In this document: positions 33,573 through 45,421 of the stretch, piece after piece | Layout: each line of letters opens with the position of its first letter | Position numbering within the stretch: the first letter of the stretch is position 1 | From: Siphlonurus alternatus | Taxonomy: Eukaryota > Arthropoda > Insecta > Ephemeroptera > Siphlonuridae | Assembly: GCA_949825025.1 (NCBI GenBank) | Contig: OX463778.1 | Coordinates: 12,486,171-12,550,170, forward strand | Direction of reading: 5' to 3' | DNA: 64,000 nucleotides | Notes under the pieces: model-generated | The model's database searches: none | Seen by the model: only the letters and a program-made list of their open reading frames with translations | What the model was told of the DNA's origin: nothing | Translations under genes and position numbers: made by a program

Positions 33573-33833
33573 TCTGCACTCTCACAGCGCAAATAAAATT
33601 AGCAACCTTTTGTCCAGGGTGACTGAGTCTTTAGCCTTTCAAAGACGATATTGAAGCAAAAGTTTTAAAATAAATTATATATTTTAAGTAGTTTAGCTAA
33701 AACAAAATAAATGTTCATAATTTTGTTCTTTAGAAAATTTATGTTTAGCATTTTAGTGTGTGAATGATTTAATGAATGGGTTGAAATTTGTGCTTTTTTT
33801 TCTGTGCATAAGATCTAACTTTGCTTCTATGAG
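33573..33833 (+). repeat. Dispersed repeat G, copy 1
   Basis: About 240-260 bases are shared in direct orientation with 35982-36216: TCACAGCGCAAATAAAATTA, TAGCCTTTCAAAGACG, TTTGTTCTTTAGAAAATT and TGTTTAGCATTTTAGTGTGT in the same order. No terminal inverted repeats and no coding frame seen. Confidence 0.75.
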
Positions 33834-35621
33834 ATACAATAATTATTGATATTACTTTGATTTAAAGAAAAAAATTGTTTGCAACAAAACAAGTATATTG
33901 TGAAATAATAGATAATGATACAGAATCATGCAGAACAATAATATTGTGTTAATTGTATTGGAAATACAAATATTAGTATATTATAAATAAACAATAATAT
34001 GTATTGAAAAATTAATTGCTTTAAAACTCAATTCAAAAACATTTACATAATATGTAAAAATTTATTAAGCTCAAAATTAATTTATATTTTATAATTTATG
34101 TATATCTTACTTTATGTTAATGACATATTACATGTATATTTATATGTGCATATTTTGGACAATTTGTACTAGAACATTATTTAATTTAATTGTGACCACA
34201 ATAAAGAATTTTGTAACTTGTTAAAATCCTCAAAATACATAAACACAAAGAATTCAGAATCAGTAGACATGAAACATACCAGATTGAATATATTAAAGAC
34301 AGAAATACGATAATTATATATTATCCCTAAAAAAACCTTTTACAAAATTAACTAAGAATTTTATAAAACTCTTTGTGTAAAAATTTACTTTAAACTTAAT
34401 TAAAGGCTTAATATATATTCATCAAACTATTAAAGAAAATTAAATAATTAACAATTTTATGTATAGATAAAATGTAACTAATAAAAACTGTACTTTTTTC
34501 TTTTTTTTCTTGTACAACGGGCTATATTTAATTATTTCTCGTCATAAAAAAAAAAGAAGGGGGGTCGTTATTTTGGCCCCTAATGAAGTCGACGTAAAGA
34601 AGGCAGAGTGCAAACTGCGGCAGTAACGAGAGGATGTTACTGAGGGCGACGTTTCTCCTCACGAGGCCAATAAAGCTTTTTACCCTCGCCCATTCTCTTA
34701 TGTAGCCAAATTCTTAACCCCAAGAAAACGACGTAATGCACCGCAAACTTTTTTTATACTACTTTTCTTTGTTTAAGAATACGTTTCATACTTTTTTTTA
34801 TCTTTAAAAGAACTTTGACTTATTGTATGTTATGTACTTTAAAGTAAACTTTTATAATTTATTTATTTTATTTAAAAACTTAAGAACTATTATTATACTT
34901 TTATAAACAAATATTATTTTTACGTAAATTGTAAATTTTTGGAGTTCTATTGAATTTTACTGAACGTAAACACACAATACATATTTATTCATTATATATT
35001 TATCTTGATGTGAAATATGTAGTAGGTAGATTGTTAATACAATAAATTAATTAAAATATATATTATTATACTTTGATTTACAGAAGTAAAATTTCATTAT
35101 TATATTACAAATGAGAAACGCAATAAATTGAAATCTAAATATAATTTTGTTACCTTCTACTGCATGAGTTGGCATATTCATTTCTATTGTATAAACTTAA
35201 TGTTTTACAAGGCTCGGTATAATGCTTCAGTTCAGCTGGTCTCACACAAACAACGACCGTCAAGTGAATTGTTGACAAGTGGTCGTTCATACTCCACGAG
35301 GATTTCATGTATAAATGTTCACAGAAATTAACGCTACTTATTTTATTATATTTCCCTCAAGAGTACATTAAGAACACTTAAGTATAAATTTATACTTAGA
35401 ATAAAAAGGCATCAAATCTAGGATCTTTTGAAAATTATTGTGTTTTAATCCTTATTTTGATTTTTTAATGCGTTTTTATTTATTATTTTCATCATTATCA
35501 ATATAATGATTTAAAGCTTACCATCTGGTTCATATAATACACAAAAAATTAAATATCAAGCGCATTGAATTGATTGAAATTTAATATTATTTATTTACAA
35601 TTTTAATTGTTATTTATGTAA
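33834..35621. other. AT-rich stretch with one GC-richer segment
   Basis: 34555-34740 is GC-richer and unique, with no supported frame. The rest is very AT-rich. Confidence 0.5.
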
Positions 35622-35680
35622 ATACTGCACTATAATATTATACTATATTGGATTCAATAAACAAATAAAAATAATACAAA
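35622..35680 (+). mobile_element. Possible LINE 3' tail
   Basis: TATTGGATTCAATAAACAAA followed by TAAAAATAAT resembles TATTGGATTTAAGAAACAAA followed by TAAACAAAATAAA at 52885. The similarity is short and AT-rich, so this is a weak call. Confidence 0.25.
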
Positions 35681-35981
35681 ATATCAATCTCTCTTTTTAT
35701 AATACAATGCTTTAAATACAAGTAATTGTTTATTTTGTGAATGCAATGCAAAATAAACAAATATCCTTTTATGTCAGAAACAAAAGAATATTAATTATTA
35801 TTTTTGTTATGTAAATATTATGCTTTTACTCTAATGATCTAGTAATGTATAATATTATATTTATGAATTGATCAGAAGTAATATTTCTATATTTTCAAAT
35901 ATTTGAACTTAAAAGTAATTTTTATCTCAAAGACAAAGTTAAGAATAAATTAAGTGAGCGTAAGTGACGCGATTCACGAAT
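35681..35981. other. AT-rich stretch, nothing recognised
   Basis: No gene or shared repeat seen. GCGATTCACGAATT at 35969 resembles one end of family E without a partner. Confidence 0.45.
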
Positions 35982-36216
35982 TAAGGGCTGTACTTTCACA
36001 GCGTAAATAAAATTAGCAACCTTTTGTACAAAGTCTCTAGCCTTTCAAAGACGTTATGGAAGCAAAAGTTTTGAAATAAATTATAAATTAAGTAGTTAAA
36101 CTTAAAAAAAAAAAATGCTTGTAGTTTTGTTCTTTAGAAAATTCATGTTTAGCATTTTAGTGTGTGAATGAACGGTTTGAAATTTGTTCTTTCTTTTAAG
36201 GGGAAACTAACTTGCT
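35982..36216 (+). repeat. Dispersed repeat G, copy 2
   Basis: Direct-orientation match to 33573-33833, with several small deletions relative to copy 1 (TTTTGTACAAAG here versus a longer CCAGGGTGACTGAG-containing form there). Confidence 0.75.
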
Positions 36217-37483
36217 ATTTATCTTTTTCAGTATCCATGCTTAGTGAAAGCCTAAATAAATGGACCTAATTTTAAGTGCGCTTATTGAAAAAACGGATAA
36301 CGTTTTTCTGGATAACGCCTGCGTTAATATAATTATAGCTTCCAAGTTTACAACAAATTGTTATTGAAATATAAAAATTAACGTTCTCTAATTCTCTGGT
36401 TGAAATTCAGAGCCAACAACCATGCATGCTCCCTCCACTGTACTGATAGTTCATTTGGTTCTTAACTAATAAATTCTTGGGTAATTCACTAAAAAAAAAT
36501 TAAAATCATTATTGCAATATAAAAATAGTCCATAATATATTATGTTTACTTCGTACATTGCTATTGTTTACAATTTACAACACATTTTCATTATTTCTAG
36601 TAATAAAATTATCATTTATATAAACAGTTGGTTTGTTAATTATTATAATTATAAAATAGAAATTTACATATACTATACTGAAATAATTGGGAAAATAAAT
36701 AATATTATTTCAAAATTAATTATTATACAATGCTATATTTTATGTGACATAAATAATAATTACAAAATAATAAAACTATGTACTGTATATAAAATAAACT
36801 GTGTTGTTTATTTCACGTTAAAATGCAATCGTATTATTCCCTTGATCATTGAAAATTGTTTAATTTATTAATAATTAAATTTATCTGTCGATTTTCAAAC
36901 GTTTCAGAGTGAATTATCGCACTTGACCATCATTTTGTTTCCAATACACGCAGAGGTAGCCAAGCTCTCAGGTATCTTACAAAGAAAAGCTGGCAGGCGA
37001 AATATAATTGGAACACATCCAATTATTTCTACTACCGTAACGAGTACCTTAATTGTTAAAAAATATATGATTTTAAATCAAACAATTGCAATTTATTGGT
37101 TGAAGTAAAAGGAACAAAGAATTGCTATAAAAATTACATTGCTAAAAAATTAATGTTACATTTTTCTCACCACAAATGAAATTAATTTGGACAGAAAGGT
37201 TTTTTATTGCATTTTTTTCGTATTGAACGTTAATTAAATAATAAATTATTTTTCTTTATTATTTAAGTAACAATTAAGAAATGAAGTTGTTTTTTAAAAA
37301 TATGTATTTCTGTTCTTGTAGCCATTAAATCCAATTCTGTAGATTTTTCACAATTCAAATTTAATTTGACAAATTTTTATATTAAATATTAAATTTGAAT
37401 GTAAAAAATCATAAATAATAAATATTATATTAAAGAAAATAACCGGGTTCTATGTTATATTGCCGTTCCTCTTCCGTCGTCCG
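36217..37483. other. AT-rich stretch, nothing recognised
   Basis: A 109-codon frame (36542-36871) is almost entirely Ile, Asn, Tyr and Lys, as expected for random AT-rich sequence. It is not called. No shared repeat seen. Confidence 0.55.
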
Positions 37484-37593
37484 GAATAATGAGTTATCTG
37501 TTATTTCAGGTGAGCGCAATTATGAGCTGTAAATCAGTATAAAATAAAGCAAATTTTGCACTCACCTGAAATAGCAGATAGCTTATTATTGCA
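37484..37593. repeat. Foldback V
   Basis: Arms of about 35 bases: AATGAGTTATCTGTTATTTC, AGGTGAGCGCAA pair with CACTCACCTGAAATAGCAGA, TAGCTTATT. No second copy or target duplication seen. Confidence 0.55.
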
Positions 37594-38285
37594 ACAAGGT
37601 CGTGGTAGGTAGCTACAGTTCATTACTTTGACGAGGGACGATTAGTATTTGTTTAAATAATTTAATTATTCATTTGTTTTGTTCATTATGTATTTTTACA
37701 TGATCAAAGTTTGTTGATGTAAAATCATATTAAAAAATTTAATTTTTAATTCAGACGAGACGTTTTAATTATGATCATGTATCTCAGAATCTTGTTCACG
37801 TGTACAAAATAACTACTTTGTAGATAAGTGACTCTAGTTTTAGCCACGGGGGCTAGACATCCACCCACGTTATGAATATCTTCTGATAAAATATATCCTC
37901 CAGGGAATGCTACTTTTAATTGGACTTCTATGTATTTTCAAAGTTTCTTCTTTGTTTTAAATCTCAGGTGAATTTTAGCAAGTGAAAATTCCAGCTGTAA
38001 AATGTAGACTTCTTGATGTAGAAACATTTGTAACCACTTAATTTACTTAATAACAAGATGGTGTTTACGTAAATTAAGTTCTAGAAATAGTACCGTAATA
38101 TTTCTTTACTATTGTTTAGTAAGCAATTTAAATTAATTGAACTTTGCCGATTTATATGAAGAGTGTTAGAGCAAACGTCTATATTTAGCTACGTTATCAT
38201 AAAAGTAAATTGTTGAAAACAGTCAAATTTATTTAATATTCACACCAGAAGTGAGTAATTTTTACTTTCTCTTCATTTTTAAGTA
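37594..38285. other. AT-rich stretch, nothing recognised
   Basis: No gene or shared repeat seen. Confidence 0.5.
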
Positions 38286-38286
38286 T

Positions 38287-38685
38287 TAAGGTACACATAA
38301 TACGAATCAGCTGTTCGACGTAGTCCCCTTTGATCAACATGTAAACCTTATAAAGCAAATTTACAAAAATTCTGAAATTTTTTTGAGAGGCATCAGATTC
38401 TCGTGCCTAAAAGCCATATAAAAAATTTCAAAACAATTTAACGAGCTGATTTTTTTAACTAATTTTATTAGTTTGTCTCTCCATGAGAAAACCCTATGCT
38501 GGAAATTAAAAAAAAAAAAAATCACCTCCTTAAATTTTTTTGATTTTTTTTTTTTTATGGCTTTTAGACACTAAAATCTGCCATGCACTCAAAAAAATTT
38601 CAGAATTTTTGAGAATTTGCTAAGGTTTACATGTTAATCAAATGGGACTACGTCGAACAGCTGATTTGTATTATCTCTACCTTAC
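38287..38685. mobile_element. Long-arm foldback MITE O
   Basis: The ends TAAGGTACACATAATACGAA and the near complement ACAAATCAGCTG ... TACCTTA have arms of more than 100 bases (AATCAGCTGTTCGACGTAGT, TTACAAAAATTCTGAAATTT). TA on both sides fits Tc1/mariner-type insertion. It adjoins a family M fragment. Confidence 0.8.
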
Positions 38686-38689
38686 ATTT

Positions 38690-38802
38690 TTGCAAAATAG
38701 TCAGTATACTCTTATTACAAATCTCACTGCAAAATTTCAAAATACAAAAAGGAAGAACAGAAACATTGTACATCCGGCGGGAATTTTAAATTGATTTGAC
38801 TG
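38690..38802 (+). mobile_element. Family M MITE, right-hand part
   Basis: AGAACAGAAACATTGTACAT, CCGGCGGGAATTTTAAATTG and ATTTGACTG then TA (38803-38804). It matches the right end at 5979 and supplies the uninterrupted version of the site where element N inserted. The left end is unclear, possibly truncated by element O. Confidence 0.65.
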
Positions 38803-38804
38803 TA

Positions 38805-39310
38805 TAGTCTCTCCTCCATGGTGAATTAACGAGATGGTTCGACCAAGTCTCTTTACTTTACCTAACAATGGTGAACGCCTTAAAACATGTACGAGAGAAG
38901 CTCATACTTACACAGAATGTATTATATAGTTTAAGTCTTTCTCTTAATTAGGCCATGATTACAAGAGCTTTAATGCAGCTCAACTAATATCAACTCTAAA
39001 GCATACATAGCAAAAGTTTTCCATACTTTGTACGTATAGGATCATCTCATTAATATAATAACTAAACGTTGATTAAACGTCATTATATTAAAAGGTCAGT
39101 AACATAATATATGGTTTACATATTATAATGTAACTTACAAAGGAAAACCAGAAGGTTTCTCTGGATTAATGAATACATTATTATCTTACGTAAATCATGC
39201 CCTTTGCGTTTCTGTTATAATATATAATATTTTTTTATATAAAATAAGTTTTGTGCTAAATAAAAAGTAATAGCTATTACTAGTTTGTTGAGATTAGAGT
39301 ATCGACCTCA
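38805..39310. other. AT-rich stretch, nothing recognised
   Basis: No gene or shared repeat seen. Confidence 0.5.
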
Positions 39311-39603
39311 AAATATTTTATTGCAAAAATAGATAGAAGATGGAAAGTTATGCCACTCTGATTTTTTTTTTATATTTTTTAGAGCCAGGTAAGTATTGCT
39401 AAAAATTCTTGACGCAGTTGACTTTGAACCCACGTCCCTTTTAGGTCCTATCTTTTTATTAAGAGAGGCGTTTAAAGGCATCAATTTCTCTGTACTTTCA
39501 ATAATTTTTTAAAAATAGTTCCCTGACTCTAAAAAATGTAAAAAAATCAGAGTAACATAACTTTGAATTAACCTGCCATCTATTTCTGCAATAAAAAAAT
39601 TTG
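39311..39603 (+). mobile_element. Family Q MITE, copy 5
   Basis: The arms TATTGCAAAAATAGATAGAA, GGAAAGTTATGCCACTCTGA pair with GAGTAACATAACTTTGAA, CATCTATTTCTGCAATAA. The central minus strand reads GTGGGTTCAAAGTC (39433-39420), a close B-box match. AAGAGAGGCGTTTAAAGG follows, as in the copies at 20536 and 61724. Confidence 0.8.
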
Positions 39604-40198
39604 AGGTTGATATTCCTATAATTTCTTCAGTTAAGATATTTTTAATACTAAACTTATATTTAATATTTTATGTCGATGTTTGCTTTTCAAAATGTCTCTC
39701 AAATACAAATAATAATCACAAGTGATTAAAGGAAAACAATCCAATAGAAAAAAATAAAAATATAAAGAATTATTGATGTTTTTCTAATCCAATTAATTTT
39801 AATTAAAAAGTTTGCAATATTTGAGTCAAAGAATATAAGCTATTTGTAAAGTTAGAAATTCAGAAACAATTCTTGTACTTGTTAGACGAAAGGAGGAAAA
39901 AGTTATTTTTCTTTGTAAAGCCAAGAGAGCAGTGTTGCCAACATGTAAAATAGCCATTCTCATAAAACTTAATTCTGTGTGCAGACATTTTAAACTTGAG
40001 TCTCGATACCTTGAGCCGCAAAAACACGTCTAAACTTGTACGTTGATTTCCTCTTTTTAATGAGAGAGCCGTTCAGTTGGTTGCCTGCTTGCTGTACCGT
40101 GGTACAATGTGGTACACCTCTGGACGTCCCGAATGTCACCTTTGCTCTCTTGGTGCAAGTTGTCATTTCGAAACATAGGTGTATAGTCAGTAATTTTA
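39604..40198. other. Unassigned stretch
   Basis: A 66-codon frame (40036-40236) runs into family E and has no motif. At about 40109 lies GTACACCTCTGGACGTCCCG, sharing its first half with 62391 and, less closely, 1672. Confidence 0.35.
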
Positions 40199-40350
40199 AA
40201 GGGAACGATTCACGAAGCCGTTATTCAGGTTTCTAACCACGTTTAGCTTAACCACGTTTAACTAGGTTGGTTTAGCACGTAAAACAGGTATAGTTAAACG
40301 TGGTTAAACTTTACGTGGTTAGAAACCTGGCTAACTGCTTCGTACCCAAT
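40199..40350. mobile_element. Family E foldback MITE, copy 3
   Basis: The left end GAACGATTCACGAAGCCGTT and right end CTGGCTAACTGCTTCGTACC. The interior ACCACGTTTAGCTTAACCAC and its complements match copy 2. The right terminus has lost the GAATCGC part. Confidence 0.8.
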
Positions 40351-40784
40351 ATATCCTGGAATTTGTTAATCTGGGAGTTTTTTTTTTCTTCTCTGAAACA
40401 CAAATCTGCATATTTTCGTGTAAAAAAAAATGAAGTCAGTGGAAACGTTCCGGCCGTTCCGAAGTGTCTTATGGTTCTGAAGTGTAGCCAGCAAAAGACG
40501 CGTGACTGCACGAACGCACTGTTTTTTCTTCATTCCTTATATATTATATTTGGGAAGAATAAAGAAAACATTAAAAAAAAAAGTAAAATATTTTAATGAT
40601 GATGTATTTTTGTCATAAACATAAAAAACACAATATTTTTTTATGCAAATTTTAAATTACTGCAATAAAGTTTTCTCCTTGGTAATTTTCTTCCACAGAA
40701 AATTATATTATTTGTTCGGTGTTATGCTTTTTAATCTCTAGTTTGACGAGAGTGAAATTTTTCAAAGCAACAATTAAATATTTT
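40351..40784. other. AT-rich stretch, nothing recognised
   Basis: No gene or shared repeat seen. Confidence 0.5.
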
Positions 40785-40956
40785 TACTTAAGTATAATTT
40801 TTAAAGTTGAGTTAATAACTCAAAAACTAGATCGAATTTGTATATTTACTATTTTAGCTTATACTATATAATAGGGGATGTAGAGGAGAATATTTTAAGA
40901 TAGTTTCATAATTTTCTTGTGTTATGTTTTTTAACATTGAGCGTGTTACCTTCCCC
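40785..40956 (+). mobile_element. Family P element, right half only
   Basis: TTTTTAAAGTTGAGT, AACTCAAAAACTAGATCGAA, GGGGATGTAGAGGAGAA and GTGTTACCTTCCCC then TTAA (40957-40960) match the right half of the complete copy at 41793. The left half is absent. Confidence 0.7.
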
Positions 40957-41183
40957 TTAACTAAAAACTTCAGCATATTTTTGTAATACAGCAATCTTTT
41001 GTAGTATTATTATATCTTGACGACTAAGCACGTCTATTGTTTTAATTAAATAGTTTTGGTGTACCATTCAGAGTTCTTGTCAGTGATAAATCTAGAATCA
41101 GTTGAATGAAATGACGAATTTCTCTCTTCATTTTTATTCTTCTACTTGAATGAGATTTCCATATTTTGTTTTAACATTTAAGT

Positions 41184-41276
41184 CGTCTAGTTTCAAATCG
41201 CTTGTAAGAATCATTATCTTACTTATTTACGTTGAAAGTAGCTCTTATCAAGTTTCACAAGATTTGAAACTAGACG
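41184..41276. repeat. Small foldback X
   Basis: CGTCTAGTTTCAAATC and its exact complement GATTTGAAACTAGACG, extended by CTTGT/ACAAG, around a loop of about 50 bases. Sequence on either side (40961-41183, 41277-41455) is AT-rich and unassigned. Confidence 0.5.
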
Positions 41277-41455
41277 CATCAATTCATTAGTGACTTGTAC
41301 CAGACTCACATACATACGAATCTCATCTCTTGCTTCTTCAGAGTTTGATACGAGTTAAGTCACTTGTCTTGTAAAGTTACAAACATAAGGAAAATTTTAG
41401 CAACTTGAAGACACTATCCAATTCTCTTTGACCAGCCATGCTTGACACGTTCGTC

Positions 41456-42231
41456 CCAAGGATGTTGTATGGATAGGATAGCCCTATACCAATAGAATTA
41501 GAGCTGCTGAGGCAAAAATCCATTGTATCATGGCCGCCGAGCGCAACTTTCTTCATTGTTTTGGTTTAATATGGCCATGTTTAGATGGCGGACATCATAT
41601 TGTTTAGTGCTGTAGCCAACACCCACTTCCTATCACGACCTTGCCTCAAGGATTCTTTACAAAAGATAAGACAGACGTGCATTTCGTGAGTCAATTTTTT
41701 AGATCGCGAAATTTCAAAATTAGTATTGTGTGATGGTCGCATTCAAATTTTCGCGGTTATGATTGGGCCTAAAACTCTTTGAAATTGATTAAGGGTAAGG
41801 TAACGCCACCAATGTTAAAAAAAATCCCTCTCACAAAAATTCTGAAAAAAATTTAAAATGTTCTCCTCTATACCCCCTATCAGTACCTAAAATATCAGGT
41901 ATACAAATACGATCTAGTTTTTTTAGTTATAAATTTTTAAAGTTGACTACTTTAACATGGAGAAATGAAACTCCCATGTTAAATTGGTCAACTTTAAAAA
42001 TTCATAACTCAAAAACTAGATCGTATTTGTATACCTGATATTTTAGCTACTGATAGGGGGTGTAGAGGAGAACATTTTAAATTTTTTTCAGAATTTTTGT
42101 GAGAGGGATTTTTTTTAACATTGGTGGCGTTACCTTACCCTTAAATCATAACTTAACCTGTATGAATCCAACATTGATTTGCTTTACTGACGACAGCGCC
42201 CTCACCTATCTATAGTATACAACATCCTTGG
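41456..42231. mobile_element. DNA element Y carrying nested element P
   Basis: The ends CCAAGGATGTTGTAT (41456-41470) and the exact complement ATACAACATCCTTGG (42217-42231). The next bases are similar but diverged (GGATAGGATAG versus the complement of CTATCTATAGT). Without the 352-base insert the element is about 420 bases. It has no coding frame, and the family is unknown. Confidence 0.6.
41793..42140. mobile_element. TTAA-flanked foldback MITE P inside element Y
   Basis: TTAA at 41789-41792 and 42141-42144. The termini GGGTAAGGTAACGCCACC and GGTGGCGTTACCTTACCC are perfect complements. The arms pair almost perfectly to the centre (TCCCATGTTAAA region, about 41965), so this is probably a recent insertion. 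TTAA duplication suggests a piggyBac-type transposase. A half copy is at 40785. Confidence 0.9.
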
Positions 42232-42480
42232 TTTTCCTTACCCAACACGCGTCAAATTTGAGCTTGTCGTAGTCGAGTTGTCAGCTTCGTCTCAAGCAGT
42301 TTGATCGTCACAGCCGCTGAGTATTGTCTTCCCCAGTGAGAAGAGGAGGGGATGTCTGCATTGATTTCGTCGGAACTAACGAAGAGGGAGAAATTGCCGG
42401 CAGCTCGAATATGGTTTCATTTCCCACGGCTGCTTTTCTTCCTTCCCTCCCCCTCCCTTACCTTGTTCCATTCAATGATT
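42232..42480. other. GC-richer block with a short plus-strand frame
   Basis: A unique segment with CpGs. A frame beginning at 42352 (MSALISSELTKREKLPAARI) is plausible for its first 25 codons and then runs into AT-rich DNA. A first exon is possible, but no donor is convincing. Not called as a gene. Confidence 0.25.
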
Positions 42481-43144
42481 ATTGTTTGTTCATATCTACA
42501 AGAAGTTACCATATGTTATAATATTCAAATTATTACTATAATATAATCACACGTATATATATATATATATGATAATATATTATACGTATACATTAGTAAC
42601 TGCACACTTTGTACTACAAATTACTAAATTCAATTAGTGTTAATAAAGCTGATATTACATTATACAAAATTTATATTGTATAAAATTTGTACCTACTTGA
42701 AAGAGACTTACAGTAAGTATCTTGATATGAAGCAAGTAAAGTTTGTTGTTGAAAGGAAATTCAATAAATAGGAATGTATCGATTAATAACGCCTTTATAG
42801 CTAGTATACTGCAGTTAAAAAAATAAAAAAAATACAATCTATTTTGATTAAAAGTAGCTAATTTATACAAAACCTATGACTATTATAACTTTTTGCAGTT
42901 GGATACTTTTAATGGGCATTTTATTCACTAATTACTTATGAATTATGACTTATGAAACCCTGAATTTTCCGAAGCCCTAACGTAGGCATTTCACATTTTT
43001 GTAATGATTTATATTCAGCTTTAATATAAAATAAAATACCTTATGAACAGTTTAATTAAAATAATTCAAAATACTTTTTCTCGATGCTGGATACATGTGC
43101 AGTCAGTGGTTGTGAATGTTGTTATTAGTAATTTTGATGTATTA
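42481..43144. other. AT-rich stretch, nothing recognised
   Basis: Contains a short (TA)n run (about 42555-42570). No gene or shared repeat seen. Confidence 0.5.
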
Positions 43145-43335
43145 TTGATAAAAAGTATAGATGTCCGTCCTGACTGAGGTTTTCCACGGTTCCCTTAGTC
43201 TCACCTCACTGGAACGCGTACAGGCCGTGGTCACCATCTTTTCCCTCCCTGATCTATTACCCCGCCTCAAGCTTCAAGCTTATATAGTTTTATTATTGTA
43301 CGTTGCAAAAAAAGTAAAAAAAAAAAAAAAAATGA
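43145..43335 (+). mobile_element. 5S-derived SINE (family K), 5'-truncated copy
   Basis: Starts within the body at GATAAAAAGTATAGATGTCC. Contains CGTCCTGACTGAGGTTTTCC and TACAGGCCGTGGTCACCATC, and ends in a poly-A tail at about 43318-43333. The 5S part is missing. Confidence 0.8.
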
Positions 43336-43428
43336 TGATGATGAACTGTAGTGAGATCCCAGCCACCGTGGATTTTTTCCATAGTAAAATACTTCAAAAA
43401 TTAATAAAATTTTCTTTTATATCAATGA

Positions 43429-43447
43429 CCCCCCCCCCCCCCCCCCC
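43429..43447. repeat. Poly-C run
   Basis: About 19 C residues, followed by A-rich sequence. Confidence 0.9.
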
Positions 43448-44917
43448 AGAAAAAAAGAAAAAAAATTAGAAATCTTCAAGCACAGATTTGGCTTATTGCA
43501 ATTTCAGTTGTTCTGTTGAAGAAATTTCAGCTTTGTATGCAAAAAAGGAGAACGATGAGAAGATTTCAAATAATATTACGGGGGTCAGTAGAGCCAGCTG
43601 GCAAACTTTCGTTCATAAGACGTAAATTTTATTTCTTAGATAGGAGAAAGCACATATATCTCGTCAGCAAATAATTTCCCTCTATCGTACGTTGCAACTT
43701 TTCTGGTAAATGCATTATGACAGTGGAGAAAATTACAAATGTTAAACTGAATTGAAATTTTTACGCATAATCTTTTAATATATGTTAAGTATACGAGAGG
43801 TGGTAATATATTTTCATATTTTCTGCTCTGCTAATTTAGTAAATTTAAAACATAATGAGAAAAGTATAGTAGCAAGTAACTTTACATTCAAATTGGTCTT
43901 ACATTATTTTTAAGAATAAAAAATAAATCACATTTTTTTGTATGTTAAATTTTGTTCCAAATAACTTTATATAAGAATTTTCTTTCCCAAGCGTGCGTAA
44001 TAAGTTTCTGAACATGAATTATTTGAGAAAATAGCGAGGAAAAGTTTATGCGGCAACAGTTTATTTTGTATATTTGTTACAAAGTTTTAAAGTCTCGCAT
44101 GCAATGAACAAACTAACATTAATTTTTATTTTTTAACGTTTTATGAATACTTTAAAAAGTTTGAATAATTTAATGCAATGTTTCAAAATTTAAGATCGGA
44201 AGTTGTATCTCATTTTCTCGAGGATATAATGATTATATGATCATCAATATGATCCAATAGTAAAATATGAATTTAAAAGAACATTATATCTCTCAAAGCT
44301 TTACTTTGCTTCCATTTATCATTTTATTTATAATATTGTTATAGAAACATCAAGACTTTTTCATACTTGAAATTGTTATATCCAAGTCAGAAGTTTTACT
44401 GAAAAGAAAATTTAATGATATCATTTAGAGGAGAAAAAATATATAACAAAAACTGGAATATTTTTTATTTCTCTTTTTTTTTTTTGTAAAGAAAGGTAAT
44501 CAATCTTTTTGTTGTAATTTTTATGTTACGTGTAAGTAACCTTGTCTAATATGAATAAAATATATAAAAAATTTGTACAATATATTGCTACTACCCACGA
44601 CATATTACCCATGAATGCACGATGTTAGAAAATATTTCTGGGAATTGAACTGGGGTTTCATATACTTCCCTTTTTTGATATAAAAATGTTGTCTTAAAGG
44701 TCTTCAGTTCTCATTGTGTGTTTCCGGAGACAAGTACACTCCAATAGAATCAAAATGTCAAATCTGGCTATGTTTTAACATGAATCGGCCATTTATGTTC
44801 GATCATGATACTAGAAATTCAAGTAAAAAATCCTTCCTTTAAAATGCAGACTCATACTTATGAACCAAGAACGTGCTCTTGCATTATTATTTTAGTAAGA
44901 CAGTATCCATACAGTAT
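43448..44917. other. AT-rich stretch, nothing recognised
   Basis: No gene or shared repeat seen. Confidence 0.5.
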
Positions 44918-45020
44918 AATCGGGAAGTGGCTTGTTCTTATTGGACTGTTTGTGAATTTCTTGACTCTTGACTTGCACTCGTGAGGGAAATGTAATAAAA
45001 TAAATAAAATTAAAATAGTA
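44918..45020 (+). mobile_element. Probable LINE 3' tail, family I copy 1
   Basis: CGGGAAGTGGCTTGTTCTTA, TTGGACTGTTTGTGAATTTC, CTCGTGAGGGAAATGTAATA and then TAAA repeats. It matches 45422-45530. The conserved stretch ending in (TAAA)n looks like the 3' end of a LINE or LINE-dependent SINE. Confidence 0.5.
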
Positions 45021-45172
45021 TTAAGCTGGTATTACACGATACAATTTTTCTAACTATTGCATACAATTTTTCCTTACAAGAAAACTTGAACTCCATTTGT
45101 TTGTGTGGAGATAAAAATTTTTTGTAAGGAAAAATTGTATGCAAAAAATTGTAACGTGTAATACCGGCTTTA
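45021..45172. mobile_element. Family W foldback MITE, copy 1
   Basis: The arms TTAAGCTGGTATTACACGAT, ACAATTTTT, TTTTTCCTTACAAGAAAA pair with TTTTGTAAGGAAAAATTGTA, TGTAATACCGGCTTTA around the loop. A shorter relative is at 51645. Confidence 0.75.
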
Positions 45173-45421
45173 CATAAATATGGAGAATTTAAAACTCCCA
45201 TATAATTGTTCCTCAATAAACATTGTTTATAAATGAATATAGGTTGTTCTGCTTTTAAGGCCTTGTCTTACCCACGCATGATACAATAATGTTGTAATTA
45301 TGTATGTACAGTTATACTTTGTTAATAAAATTATATCAAATAAATAATTTTAATTTTAATAAGGAAATTGAATACAAAGAACATATATACATTTGCATAC
45401 ATTAGGGATTTACTGCGCTTT
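45173..45421. other. AT-rich spacer
   Basis: Nothing recognised between element W and the second family I tail. Confidence 0.5.

Noticed and set aside
36542..36871. 109-codon frame
   Set aside because: Almost entirely Ile, Asn, Tyr and Lys, as expected from stop-poor AT-rich sequence. No start context, splice sites or motif.
43429..43447. Poly-C run as a regulatory or G-quadruplex element
   Set aside because: A single homopolymer next to A-rich sequence with no conserved context. Other G/C runs (27825, 31741, 59166) are equally isolated.
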